Source: Chloroflexota bacterium
Lineage (GTDB): Bacteria > Chloroflexota > Dehalococcoidia > SZUA-161 > SpSt-899
Reading direction: 5' to 3'
NCBI GenBank assembly: GCA_018725425.1
Contig: QLUL01000076.1
Coordinates: 1 to 5,819 of the forward strand
DNA: 5,819 bases
Part shown: positions 1 to 5,567 of the stretch, in pieces
How the letters are laid out: every line of letters starts with the position of its first letter
Numbering within the stretch: position 1 is the stretch's first letter
Program-made: the position numbers and the translations under genes
The notes under the pieces: generated by a model
The model's input: the letters and a program-made list of their open reading frames with translations, nothing else
The model's database searches: none
Told to the model about the DNA's origin: nothing

Positions 1-159
1 CTCTAAACCCGTAACTCCAAACTCAGACCTGATTGCTGACCGCTGAACGCCTACATATCAAGAATCTCAGCGCTCTCGGCGCTCTCTGCGGTGAATAGTA
101 ACAATTTTCCTAAGTGTTTCTTGCCAGATACTATAACCTGGACTCGAACTCTAATCGAC
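1..159. other. Non-coding leader region, no gene seen
   Basis: No open frame with a ribosome binding site is visible on either strand. The stretch at 61-95 contains two tandem copies of GCGCTCTC (70-77 and 79-86) followed by TGCGGTGAA. It resembles the short decayed repeats that recur between genes in many environmental bacterial genomes; that resemblance is from memory and unverified. Nothing here looks like the end of an upstream gene or like a tRNA. Confidence 0.5.
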
Positions 160-183
160 GGATTAACGGGTTCAGTCGGGGGC

Positions 184-219
184 TTGACAAACTTTTCAAA
201 GTGCTGTATACTCTAGAGT
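184..219 (+). promoter_or_regulatory. Sigma-70-type promoter P1 (upstream copy)
   Basis: TTGACA at 184-189, a 17-bp spacer and TATACT at 207-212 form a near-consensus housekeeping promoter with a predicted transcription start near 219. Its transcript would first meet the five-codon frame at 243-260 and then continue through the second promoter into the membrane-protein gene. The start site overlaps a perfect palindrome, so the promoter is probably repressible. Confidence 0.85.
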
Positions 220-227
220 ACTCTAGA
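212..227. promoter_or_regulatory. Perfect 16-bp palindromic operator candidate, copy 1
   Basis: TCTAGAGTACTCTAGA equals its own reverse complement. It begins at the last base of the -10 box and is centred on the predicted transcription start, a position where a bound dimer would block RNA polymerase. It can also be read as the direct repeat ACTCTAGA with a 10-bp period (210-217, 220-227), placing both on one helix face. The winged-helix regulator at 887-1222, in the same operon, is the obvious candidate ligand; this is inference from position. Confidence 0.75.
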
Positions 228-242
228 AACAGGAGGCTGGAA

Positions 243-260
243 ATGGCGGACATGGATTAA
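243..260 (+). other. Five-codon leader frame made by the duplication
   Basis: ATG at 243 follows AGGAGG (231-236 region) by the same spacing as in the real gene. It encodes M-A-D-M-D and ends at TAA 258-260, where copy 1 joins copy 2. The first four residues match those of the downstream membrane protein, so this is the start of that gene cut off by the duplication junction. It could be translated from P1 transcripts but is unlikely to make a functional product. Confidence 0.6.
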
Positions 261-277
261 AGGGTTCAGTCGGGGGC

Positions 278-313
278 TTGACAAACTTTTCAAAGTGCTG
301 TATACTGTAGAGT
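278..313 (+). promoter_or_regulatory. Sigma-70-type promoter P2 (downstream copy)
   Basis: TTGACA at 278-283, a 17-bp spacer and TATACT at 301-306 repeat the upstream promoter exactly. The predicted start near 313 gives a leader of about 24 bases before the ATG at 337. This is the proximal promoter for the membrane-protein/regulator operon. Confidence 0.88.
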
Positions 314-321
314 ACTCTAGA
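306..321. promoter_or_regulatory. Imperfect palindromic operator candidate, copy 2
   Basis: TGTAGAGTACTCTAGA is the second copy of the 16-bp palindrome, again on the predicted start site. G307 replaces the C found in copy 1 and breaks one symmetric pair; the inner 12 bp TAGAGTACTCTA (308-319) remain perfect. If a dimeric repressor binds here it should bind less tightly than at copy 1, so the two promoters may be repressed to different degrees. Confidence 0.7.
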
Positions 322-336
322 AACAGGAGGCTGGAA

Positions 337-906
337 ATGGCGGACATGGAACAGGTAAAATCCGATCTTGGTTACCTTCGAGAAGTGGTTCGGACATCGG
401 AGCAAGACCCGTCGCTGTCGGTGATCTATTTCCTCTGGGCGGCGCTCTGCTTGGTGGGCTTCTCGCTAGTGGACTTCGCTCCGCGGCACGTAGGTCTGTA
501 CTGGAGTATTGCTGCTCCGCTAGGCTTTTTGACGAGCTGCTTTCTGGGATGGCGCCACAGCCGGCGGCAGGGCCAGATGCATCGAGATCTGGGAATCCGC
601 TATGGGCTACATATGTTCGGGATGATGGTGGTTATCTTCCTTGCAGCTATTCTTGGAGTAATCGGCGCCGTTTGCTGGCAAGAGCTGTCCAAGCTCATCT
701 TGCTTATAATAGGCCTGAGCTATTTCCTGGCCGGTCTTCATCTGGAGCGGCCACTTCTCTGGATCGGCATCCTGATGATGGTAGGCTACTTGGCCCTCTT
801 CGTTATCCCGGCGTATGGCTGGACCTTCATCGGCGCTCTGGTGGCGGTGGCGCTAGTAAGCACCGGCCTGATAGGGAGGAGGAAGAGTGGCACGTCACCG
901 AGGTGA
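337..906 (+). CDS. Six-helix integral membrane protein of unknown function
   Basis: The 189-residue product has a short polar N-terminal helix (about 1-25) and about six hydrophobic segments near 28-46, 52-71, 92-113, 117-134, 139-157 and 160-180. A basic loop at 72-88 (GWRHSRR) and a basic C-terminal tail suggest cytoplasmic faces. There are no recognisable catalytic or transport motifs, so no function is assigned. The ATG at 337 is chosen because AGGAGG at 325-330 lies six bases upstream; the in-frame GTG at 295 sits inside the promoter and must be wrong. The stop overlaps the downstream regulator gene by 20 bp, so the two are translationally coupled. Such pairs of a small membrane protein with a small winged-helix regulator are a familiar bacterial arrangement, but the role of this one is open. 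Expression probably depends on the two duplicated promoters and their palindromes. Confidence 0.85.
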   Translation: MADMEQVKSDLGYLREVVRTSEQDPSLSVIYFLWAALCLVGFSLVDFAPRHVGLYWSIAAPLGFLTSCFLGWRHSRRQGQMHRDLGIRYGLHMFGMMVVIFLAAILGVIGAVCWQELSKLILLIIGLSYFLAGLHLERPLLWIGILMMVGYLALFVIPAYGWTFIGALVAVALVSTGLIGRRKSGTSPR

Positions 907-1222
907 GTCCGACGGCCCGATCTGGGACAGGGTGAATGGCTTCAACAGACTCCTCGAACATCGCACCAGGCTGGGGATCTGCGTACTGCTGGCCCGCAAC
1001 GATACCATCACCTTCAGCCGGCTCAAGGCTCTGCTCAAGGAAACGGACGGGGCTCTTGGGACACATCTACGGAAGTTGGAGGACGAGAATTACCTCGTGG
1101 TCGAGAAGGAGTTTCGGGATCGGAAGCCGACGAGCTGGTATAGCCTGACCCGGGATGGCCGGAAGGCCCTGGAGACGCATCTGGAGACCCTGGAGAAGTT
1201 GATCGCCGAGGCAGGTGATTAG
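887..1222 (+). CDS. Small winged-helix transcriptional regulator (HTH_34/MarR-like)
   Basis: This 111-residue protein has the size and pattern of single-domain winged-helix regulators (PF13601-like). Residues 19-37 (FNRLLEHRTRLGICVLLAR) form the typical first helix, 43-50 the second, and 54-67 (with GTHLRKLEDENYL) the probable recognition helix. The beta-wing falls at 70-87, with charged EFRDRKPTSWY and the usual SLTRDGRKAL turn into a C-terminal dimerisation helix. No metal-binding cysteine cluster or ligand domain is visible. The GTG start at 887 is supported by GGGAGGAGGA at 873-882; there is no better in-frame ATG. It lies inside the end of the membrane-protein gene in another frame, so it is co-transcribed and coupled. 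It probably binds the palindromes at 212-227 and 306-321 and controls its own operon. The signal sensed is unknown; the membrane partner might relay it. Confidence 0.88.
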   Translation: MARHRGESDGPIWDRVNGFNRLLEHRTRLGICVLLARNDTITFSRLKALLKETDGALGTHLRKLEDENYLVVEKEFRDRKPTSWYSLTRDGRKALETHLETLEKLIAEAGD

Positions 1223-1260
1223 TGCTTATAGTTCTTTGCAAAAAGATTCAAAATGAAGTT

Positions 1261-1296
1261 CCTCTCCGTTGAAGGGAGAGGTCAGGTGAGGGTGAA
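1261..1296. repeat. Short hairpin repeat fragment
   Basis: CCTCTCC (1261-1267) and GGAGAGG (1275-1281) form a perfect 7-bp stem with a 7-base loop, followed by GTCAGGTGAGGGTGAA. This arrangement, a CCTCTCC hairpin followed by GGTGAGGGTGA, resembles an intergenic repeat seen widely in environmental bacteria; I recognise it from memory only. It may weakly end transcription from the upstream operon, but no T-run follows. Confidence 0.4.
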
Positions 1297-1570
1297 ACTT
1301 CAGCACGAGCGGTCACGGAATTTTTGCCTCTCACTCAGGTAGTTCGTCTACTGACATGGTTGTGGATTGGAGCACCCCCGAATGAACCAGGTGAGGGACT
1401 TGTCTCCCTCGGGTGATCTTCGGCATCATGGTGATAGCATCGGTTTTCGCCAGGCTAACGTTCAGATGGAGTGATGAGTGAAAGGAAGCAGGGAGTATCA
1501 AGGTACCAAAGTTTGCCCTACACTTGACTATCTGGAAGAGGGGCAATTCTAGCAGTCTATCCTGAGCGGG

Positions 1571-1609
1571 GCCAGATTCCTCGGTGGCTTCGCTGCCTCA
1601 GAATGACAA
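1571..1609. repeat. Decayed intergenic repeat fragment
   Basis: The stretch from CCAGATTCCTCGG to CAGAATGACA resembles a second common family of intergenic repeats. It holds a weak stem, 1583-1588 with 1592-1597, that includes two G-T pairs and a three-base loop. It lies about 40 bases before the exporter operon. No function can be read from it. Confidence 0.35.
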
Positions 1610-1639
1610 CGAGGTGAATGGCTACGAAAATGCGAGACT

Positions 1640-1645
1640 GGAGGT
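1640..1645 (+). promoter_or_regulatory. Ribosome binding site of the ABC ATPase gene
   Basis: GGAGGT lies six bases before the ATG at 1652 and fixes that start. An ATG at 1647 in another frame would end after two codons. Confidence 0.8.
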
Positions 1646-1651
1646 GATGGC

Positions 1652-2584
1652 ATGAAATACGTGATAGAGACAAAAAATCTAACAAGAACCTATGGCAAGC
1701 TTGTAGCGGTAAATAATTTGAACCTGGCTTTGGAAGGGGGGTTATGTTTCGGTTACCTGGGGCCCAATGGCGCAGGCAAGACCACTACTATCAAAATGCT
1801 TGCTGGGTTTCTCAAGCCGACGAGTGGTAGCGTTAGAATATTCGGATACGATGTGCCCAAGGAGGGAAAGAAGGCAAAACAATATATGGGTATGGTACCT
1901 GATTTCTGTGGTTTCTATGAGGACCTATCGGCACTGGATCATCTGAATTACTACGCAGAGCTTAAGGGAATGCAAAGAAATGAACGCGTGAAAAGAATAG
2001 ATGAGCTTTTGGAGTTCGTGGGTCTGGAGGAAAGAAAGGATTCTAATGTGGGTGAGTTCTCGCAGGGTATGAAGCAAAGGTTGGCGATTGCACAAGCTTT
2101 GCTAGGCAAACCTAGACTTCTACTGCTTGACGAACCAACGTCGAATTTGGATCCTGAAGGACAGTACGAGTTCAAAAAACTGCTCAAGAAATTGACTGCC
2201 ACAAACGAATTGACCATATTTCTATCATCACACAGATTAGGCGAGGTGGAGGAATTCTGCACCACGGTGGGCATACTCAATAAAGGTGTGCTACTTCGAG
2301 TGGAGGAGATAAAAAAACTTCAAGGAGAACTAAAGGAGGTGGCAGGTACATTTGTAGAAATAGTGGTTGGTAATTTAAATGACGGGATCACGGAAAGCGT
2401 GAGAAGGCTGGACGGAGTACTGGAGTTAAGTACCTGCGGCGAAAACACCCTTCGGTGCAGGATAGAGGAATCGGGGGTGACGTCCAGGATTACCAGGAAG
2501 ATAGTGGAGCTCGGCGGCGACATTAGAAAAGTATCCGAACCTGAGCCTAGCCTGGAAGAGATATTCATGAAGTTTGTCAAATAA
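1652..2584 (+). CDS. ABC-2 exporter ATP-binding protein
   Basis: This 310-residue cytoplasmic ATPase powers export by the membrane protein encoded next to it. The nucleotide-binding domain (about 1-215) shows Walker A GPNGAGKT at 37-44, a signature motif FSQGMKQR at 136-143, Walker B LLLLDEPT at 156-163, the D-loop SNLD at 164-167 and the switch histidine H194 in SSHRL. In the Q-loop region (GMVPDFCGFYEDL, from residue 80) the usual glutamine is aspartate D84; acidic residues at this site also occur in relatives, so activity is still expected. The C-terminal part (about 215-310), ending in EPSLEEIFMKFVK, matches the accessory region of CcmA/NosF/DrrA-type ATPases. The permease gene begins 15 bases after the stop, so the two form an operon. 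The substrate cannot be predicted. Its Arg codons AGA/AGG and Ile codon ATA are more frequent than in the RtcB gene, which suggests a different base composition. Confidence 0.95.
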   Translation: MKYVIETKNLTRTYGKLVAVNNLNLALEGGLCFGYLGPNGAGKTTTIKMLAGFLKPTSGSVRIFGYDVPKEGKKAKQYMGMVPDFCGFYEDLSALDHLNYYAELKGMQRNERVKRIDELLEFVGLEERKDSNVGEFSQGMKQRLAIAQALLGKPRLLLLDEPTSNLDPEGQYEFKKLLKKLTATNELTIFLSSHRLGEVEEFCTTVGILNKGVLLRVEEIKKLQGELKEVAGTFVEIVVGNLNDGITESVRRLDGVLELSTCGENTLRCRIEESGVTSRITRKIVELGGDIRKVSEPEPSLEEIFMKFVK

Positions 2585-2599
2585 AGGAAGGAGGATCCA

Positions 2600-3460
2600 A
2601 TGCTAAGTTTAAGTTTGGTGCAAACGATAAAGGTAGTAGCTAAGAAGGAGATTCATGAATTACTTAAAACAAAAAGATTGGTTATAATTGGTTTATTGGG
2701 CCTAGTTTCCGTGCTCATCGTAGCGATCATTCATGGCTATGTGCTTAAGTCCGAGCTAGTGGAGATGGTCAATACTGCGGAATTTGGTATCGTGACAGGG
2801 ATATTCGGCGGCATACTTGCAATAGTGCTCGGCTATGACTCTATTGCAGGAGAGAAGTGCCAAAAAACCTTGATACTTTTGCTGTCACAGCCTATAGAAA
2901 AGGATGCCATATTTTATGGGAAATTCGTTTCGCGGCTTGTGGCAATAGCGATTGTATTTTTCCCCATCGTATCTTTGGGGATAGTCGTGCAGGTGGCGCT
3001 CTCTGGCAATTGGCCAGCGCTGGGGGATGTAGGGAGGGTTTATCTTCATTTCTTAGCCATGTTTTTTGGTGCTCTTTGTTGGTTAGCGTTCACCTTCCTG
3101 TTTTCGTCCTTTATAAAAACACCGGCTATCTGTCTGATCGTAGTAATCCTCATTTTCATGATGGTACTACCGATGCTCTCAGGGATATTATACTTTACCC
3201 TCATGGAGGAGGAGATAGCACACATGTGGGAAACTGGGGAGCCGATGGAGTATTTCCCCTGGTATGCAAAATTGGCGTTAGTCCTGGATCCCATGTTTGG
3301 CACGCGATCCCTTTCCGCGGCGATCTTTAATGTGCCTTTTGGAGCAGGTGACCCTGGAGCTGTTTTCTCGGTGACAGAGGCTCTTGTTCAGCTTACCACT
3401 TTCTTCCTGTTAAGCTCCGTAATCGGTATAGTATTATTTAGAAGATCCGAACCTGAATAA
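2600..3460 (+). CDS. ABC-2 type permease (NosY-like)
   Basis: The 286-residue membrane subunit partners the ATPase encoded just upstream. It has about six hydrophobic helices near 26-46, 63-80, 110-133, 148-170, 175-199 and 258-281, with an external-looking loop of about 50 residues (201-255) between the last two. Between helices 2 and 3 lies DSIAGEKCQKTLILLLSQPI (80-99), followed by KDAIFYGKFVSRL. This is the hallmark of ABC-2 permeases of the NosY/ABC2_membrane family, where it forms the coupling region facing the ATPase. The N-terminal amphipathic stretch (KVVAKKEIHELLKTKR) is also typical. The start at 2600 is supported by AAGGAGGA at 2588-2595. One such subunit probably forms a homodimer with two ATPase subunits. 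The operon holds no third gene; it ends about 10 bases before the palindromic element. Confidence 0.93.
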   Translation: MLSLSLVQTIKVVAKKEIHELLKTKRLVIIGLLGLVSVLIVAIIHGYVLKSELVEMVNTAEFGIVTGIFGGILAIVLGYDSIAGEKCQKTLILLLSQPIEKDAIFYGKFVSRLVAIAIVFFPIVSLGIVVQVALSGNWPALGDVGRVYLHFLAMFFGALCWLAFTFLFSSFIKTPAICLIVVILIFMMVLPMLSGILYFTLMEEEIAHMWETGEPMEYFPWYAKLALVLDPMFGTRSLSAAIFNVPFGAGDPGAVFSVTEALVQLTTFFLLSSVIGIVLFRRSEPE

Positions 3461-3469
3461 CTGACGACC

Positions 3470-3616
3470 GTAACTACTCAGGTTCAAAGCCTGTCCTGAG
3501 CTTGTTGAAGGGTTCCAGGGTTCAAGGTTAGAGCGATCAAGATTGAACGGTTAGATAAACAACCGTGAACCCCTGGGCCTGTGGCCGGGGGCAGGCCTGA
3601 CAACCTGAGTAGTTAC
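3470..3616. repeat. 147-bp imperfect palindromic element with 15-bp inverted ends
   Basis: GTAACTACTCAGGTT (3470-3484) and AACCTGAGTAGTTAC (3602-3616) are perfect reverse complements. More arms nest inside: GCCTG 3489-3493 with CAGGC 3592-3596; CCAGGGTTCA 3515-3524 with TGAACCCCTGG 3566-3576 (one bulged C); and ACGGTT 3547-3552 with AACCGT 3561-3566 around an 8-base loop. A competing local hairpin, GGCCTG 3576-3581 with CAGGCC 3592-3597, is also possible. The whole element can fold into one long hairpin, in the style of ERIC or other small non-autonomous palindromic elements. No clear target-site duplication flanks it. It begins 10 bases after the permease stop and ends 7 bases before the rtcB stop codon, so a role in ending or insulating convergent transcription is plausible. 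There is no T-run, so it is not a standard terminator. The segment 3489-3511 (GCCTGTCCTGAGCTTGTTGAAGG) resembles a widespread intergenic repeat. Confidence 0.85.
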
Positions 3617-3623
3617 AATTTGA

Positions 3624-5081
3624 CTACCCCTTTATCACCCCGATCGGTCTGGCCCTGAACACCTTGCGTGATATGCCCGCACCATCGGCCACCTGAACCA
3701 CCTCGCTTACATCCTTATAGGCGTGGGACGCTTCCTCAATCAGGGCTGTCTTGCTCGCTACCTGGAAAGAAATCCCTTTCGCCCTTAGCTCATCGGCGAC
3801 GTTCGAGGTGGAAAGCTCCCTCCTGGCCTTCGATCGACTCTGCAGCCTGCCCGCCCCGTGGCAGGTCGAGCCGAAGGTCTCCTCCATTGCCCCCTGAGTT
3901 CCCACCGCCACATAGGAGTAGCGCCCCATATCCCCGGGAATGAGCACCGGCTGGCCAACATCCTTGTATGCCTCGGGCACATCGGGATGCCCCGCAGGGA
4001 AAGCCCTGGTAGCCCCTTTGCGATGCACGCAAACCAGAAGCCTCTTGCCGTCTACCGCGTGCTCCTCAATCTTGGCGATGTTGTGCGCCACATCGTAGAC
4101 CTGTCTCAGCCCCAATTCGCGAGGTCTTCTCCCGAAGATACTGGATAGTGCCTGCCTCGTCCAGTGAGTGATGCACTGGCGATTAGCCCAGGCGTAGTTA
4201 GCCGCACAGGCCATTGCCGCAAGATATGCCTGCCCTTCAGCCGATTTCACCGGGGCGCAGGCAAGCTGCCGGTCCGGCAGCTCGATGCCGTACTTCCTCA
4301 CCGCCGGGCCCATCGTCTTCAGATAATCGTCGCAGACCTGATGGCCGAATCCGCGCGAGCCGGTATGAATCAAGATGACAACTTGACCCGTTTGATGCAC
4401 GCCAAACACACCGGCGGCCGATTCATCGTAGATCTCCTCCACCATCTGAATCTCAAGAAAGTGATTGCCGGATCCAAGAGTGCCCAATTGAGGGATGCCC
4501 CGTTTCCTGGCCTTCTCGCTTACCTGATCAGGATCCGCCCCCTTGAGCCGGCCGTTCTCCTCGGTTAATTCCAGGTCTTCCTGATCGCCATACCCCTTCT
4601 CGACGGCCCATCGGGCGCCATCGCGCAGCACTTTGTCCATCTCTTTTCCCTTGACTCTTATGCGGCCCTCAGATCCCATGCCCGAGGGGATGCTCGCAAA
4701 CAGTTGTCCAACAATCTCTTCAATCCTGGGCCGGACGTCTTTCTCCATCAGGTTGGTGGTCAAAAGCCGCACGCCGCAGTTGATGTCGAACCCCACCCCA
4801 CCCGGAGAGATCACCCCATCATCGACTCTGGTAGCGGCAACCCCCCCGATAGGGAATCCGTATCCCCAGTGAATATCGGGCATGGCCAGAGACTTGCCCA
4901 CGATTCCGGGGAGAAACGCCACATTAGCTACCTGCTCCGGCGACTGCTCCCCACCGATCTGCTCCAGCATGTGCTCATCGGCATAGAGAAGCCCCGGCAC
5001 ACGCATTCCAGGCTTGTAGCTGGTCTCTATTTCCCAGCGGTAATCATCGATTTTCTTGAGCAGCTCTCTCCAGGATGACAT
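3624..5081 (-). CDS. rtcB: RNA-splicing ligase RtcB
   Basis: RtcB joins RNA ends bearing a 2',3'-cyclic phosphate or 3'-phosphate to 5'-OH ends, using GTP and Mn2+, in tRNA splicing or RNA repair. The 485-residue length is usual for the family. Numbering from the chosen start, the expected metal ligands are present: D99 and C102 in GFDINCGVR, H207 in GSGNHFLE, H239 in HTGSRGFGHQ and H333 in YDVAHNIAK. The guanylated histidine is H408 in STCHGAGR. They line up with D95, C98, H203, H234, H329 and H404 of the Pyrococcus horikoshii enzyme as I recall it. The protein looks complete and active. ATG at 5081 is preferred over the GTG at 5087, because GGAGGT (5088-5093 on this strand) touches that GTG directly but lies six bases from the ATG. 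The archease gene ends 14 bases upstream, so the two form an operon; the convergent ABC operon is separated by the palindromic element. Confidence 0.97.
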   Translation of the reverse strand: MSSWRELLKKIDDYRWEIETSYKPGMRVPGLLYADEHMLEQIGGEQSPEQVANVAFLPGIVGKSLAMPDIHWGYGFPIGGVAATRVDDGVISPGGVGFDINCGVRLLTTNLMEKDVRPRIEEIVGQLFASIPSGMGSEGRIRVKGKEMDKVLRDGARWAVEKGYGDQEDLELTEENGRLKGADPDQVSEKARKRGIPQLGTLGSGNHFLEIQMVEEIYDESAAGVFGVHQTGQVVILIHTGSRGFGHQVCDDYLKTMGPAVRKYGIELPDRQLACAPVKSAEGQAYLAAMACAANYAWANRQCITHWTRQALSSIFGRRPRELGLRQVYDVAHNIAKIEEHAVDGKRLLVCVHRKGATRAFPAGHPDVPEAYKDVGQPVLIPGDMGRYSYVAVGTQGAMEETFGSTCHGAGRLQSRSKARRELSTSNVADELRAKGISFQVASKTALIEEASHAYKDVSEVVQVADGAGISRKVFRARPIGVIKG

Positions 5082-5087
5082 CTCCAC

Positions 5088-5093
5088 ACCTCC
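5088..5093 (-). promoter_or_regulatory. Ribosome binding site that decides the rtcB start
   Basis: GGAGGT on the minus strand directly abuts a GTG codon (5085-5087), leaving no room for that codon to be used, and is six bases from the in-frame ATG at 5079-5081. The longer reading adds only two residues. Confidence 0.75.
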
Positions 5094-5095
5094 AT

Positions 5096-5509
5096 TCAGA
5101 TATCAAGAATTATTCGGGCCCTAAACTCGTCCCCCTTTTCGAGCTTCAGTTGGTGATAAGTAGCAGCTTTGACCTGTGTCTTGAGATCGTGACGCGAGGG
5201 ATCGACCCTTTCCCCGTAAGCCATCGCTCTCACATATTGCTGTCTCAGGTCGACGATCTCAAATCTACTGAAGATAAGATTCTCGGCATCGAAGAGATAG
5301 AGCAGCTCATTCAGCCAGGTGACCAGCAACTCCTCCTGATCCGGGGCTTCGGCGACCACCTGGTGACCGATCACTTCGACTACCTTTTCCAGATCAGCGA
5401 TGAGGCTGAACATCCCACGGGCCGCATTGACGAAGACCTCTTCGACGCTATTCCCATAGGCGATAATACCTATGTCAGCAGTATGATCGGTGAACTCAAA
5501 GTTTGGCAT
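5096..5509 (-). CDS. Archease, RtcB activator
   Basis: The 137-residue protein is a full-length archease, the cofactor that speeds RtcB guanylation and allows multiple turnover and broader nucleotide use. Family marks are the N-terminal FTDHTADIGI (6-15, with the conserved acidic D8 and D12), the central helix EELLVTWLNELLYLFDAE, the strand segment VKAATYHQLKL, and the C-terminal RARIILDI whose penultimate D136 matches the essential acidic residue near the end of other archeases. It is the first gene of the operon, with rtcB following after 14 bases, a pairing that directly supports both calls. No Shine-Dalgarno sequence precedes the ATG at 5509. A TATAAT box ends 9 bases before it, so the transcript probably begins about three bases upstream and is essentially leaderless. 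Confidence 0.96.
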   Translation of the reverse strand: MPNFEFTDHTADIGIIAYGNSVEEVFVNAARGMFSLIADLEKVVEVIGHQVVAEAPDQEELLVTWLNELLYLFDAENLIFSRFEIVDLRQQYVRAMAYGERVDPSRHDLKTQVKAATYHQLKLEKGDEFRARIILDI

Positions 5510-5511
5510 CG

Positions 5512-5547
5512 TAGTTGAATTATAGCAGAAATGAAAGCGCCCGTCGA
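5512..5547 (-). promoter_or_regulatory. Promoter of the archease-rtcB operon
   Basis: On the minus strand, TCGACG (5547-5542) and a perfect TATAAT (5524-5519) are separated by 17 bases. The predicted start near 5512 is three bases from the ATG at 5509. The -35 box matches consensus at four of six positions. Confidence 0.7.
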
Positions 5548-5554
5548 TTTATGT

Positions 5555-5567
5555 TATTATTGAAAGT
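5555..5567 (+). promoter_or_regulatory. Probable -10 box for the Mut7-C gene
   Basis: TATTAT at 5555-5560 matches the -10 consensus at five of six positions and ends 7 bases before the ATG at 5568. There is no good -35 box at 16-18 bases. The spacing fits a leaderless start, in which a -10-like box sits immediately upstream of the start codon. The only purine run before the ATG (GAAAG, 5562-5566) is too close to act as a ribosome binding site. Confidence 0.45.

Larger units (their letters stand above)
160..350 (+). repeat. Tandem duplication, 94-bp unit, of a promoter, leader and first codons
   Basis: Copy 1 is 161-254 and copy 2 is 255-348. They align without gaps and differ at only two positions: C167 versus A261, and C213 versus G307. 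Each unit holds a -35 box, a -10 box, a palindrome, a Shine-Dalgarno site and ATG-GCG-GAC-ATG. The trinucleotide GGA occurs at 160-162, 254-256 and 348-350, that is at both outer borders and the junction, as expected for duplication by slippage or unequal exchange at a 3-bp microhomology. The very low divergence points to a recent event or to selection for both copies. Confidence 0.97.
1223..1651. other. Non-coding region between two operons
   Basis: About 430 bases without a supportable gene. It contains a hairpin-bearing repeat fragment near its start and another near its end (listed separately). I see no convincing -35/-10 pair for the exporter operon: TTGACT at 1524-1529 lacks a good -10 box at the proper distance. 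No rho-independent terminator with a T-run follows the regulator gene. The minus-strand open frame at 1331-1546 has a TTG start and no ribosome binding site and is not called. Confidence 0.55.

Noticed and set aside
295..336. Longer N-terminus for the membrane protein from GTG 295
   Set aside because: The added 14 codons lie across the -10 box and the predicted transcription start; the ATG at 337 has an ideal ribosome binding site.
1333..1340. ACTCAGGT matching part of the 15-bp inverted end of the palindromic element
   Set aside because: Only eight bases match and no second arm follows; a chance match of this length is not surprising in a window of this size.
1331..1546. 71-residue minus-strand open frame, possibly a remnant gene; its PKITRGRQV faintly recalls an AbrB-type antitoxin start
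   Set aside because: TTG start, no ribosome binding site, no recognisable family over its length, and the AbrB-like similarity covers only about nine residues.
1524..1552. Possible promoter for the ABC operon (TTGACT with TTCTAG at 17 bp)
   Set aside because: The -10 candidate matches consensus at only two of six positions and it lies about 100 bases from the gene with no other support.
3576..3597. Rho-independent terminator formed by GGCCTG and CAGGCC
   Set aside because: The stem is good but no T-run follows on either strand, so it is described only as part of the palindromic element.
3668..5078. Several plus-strand open frames across rtcB
   Set aside because: All lie opposite rtcB, whose complete set of active-site residues makes it the real gene; none has its own recognisable motifs.
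5075..5518. 147-residue plus-strand open frame
   Set aside because: It is the antisense shadow of the archease gene, which has clear family motifs.
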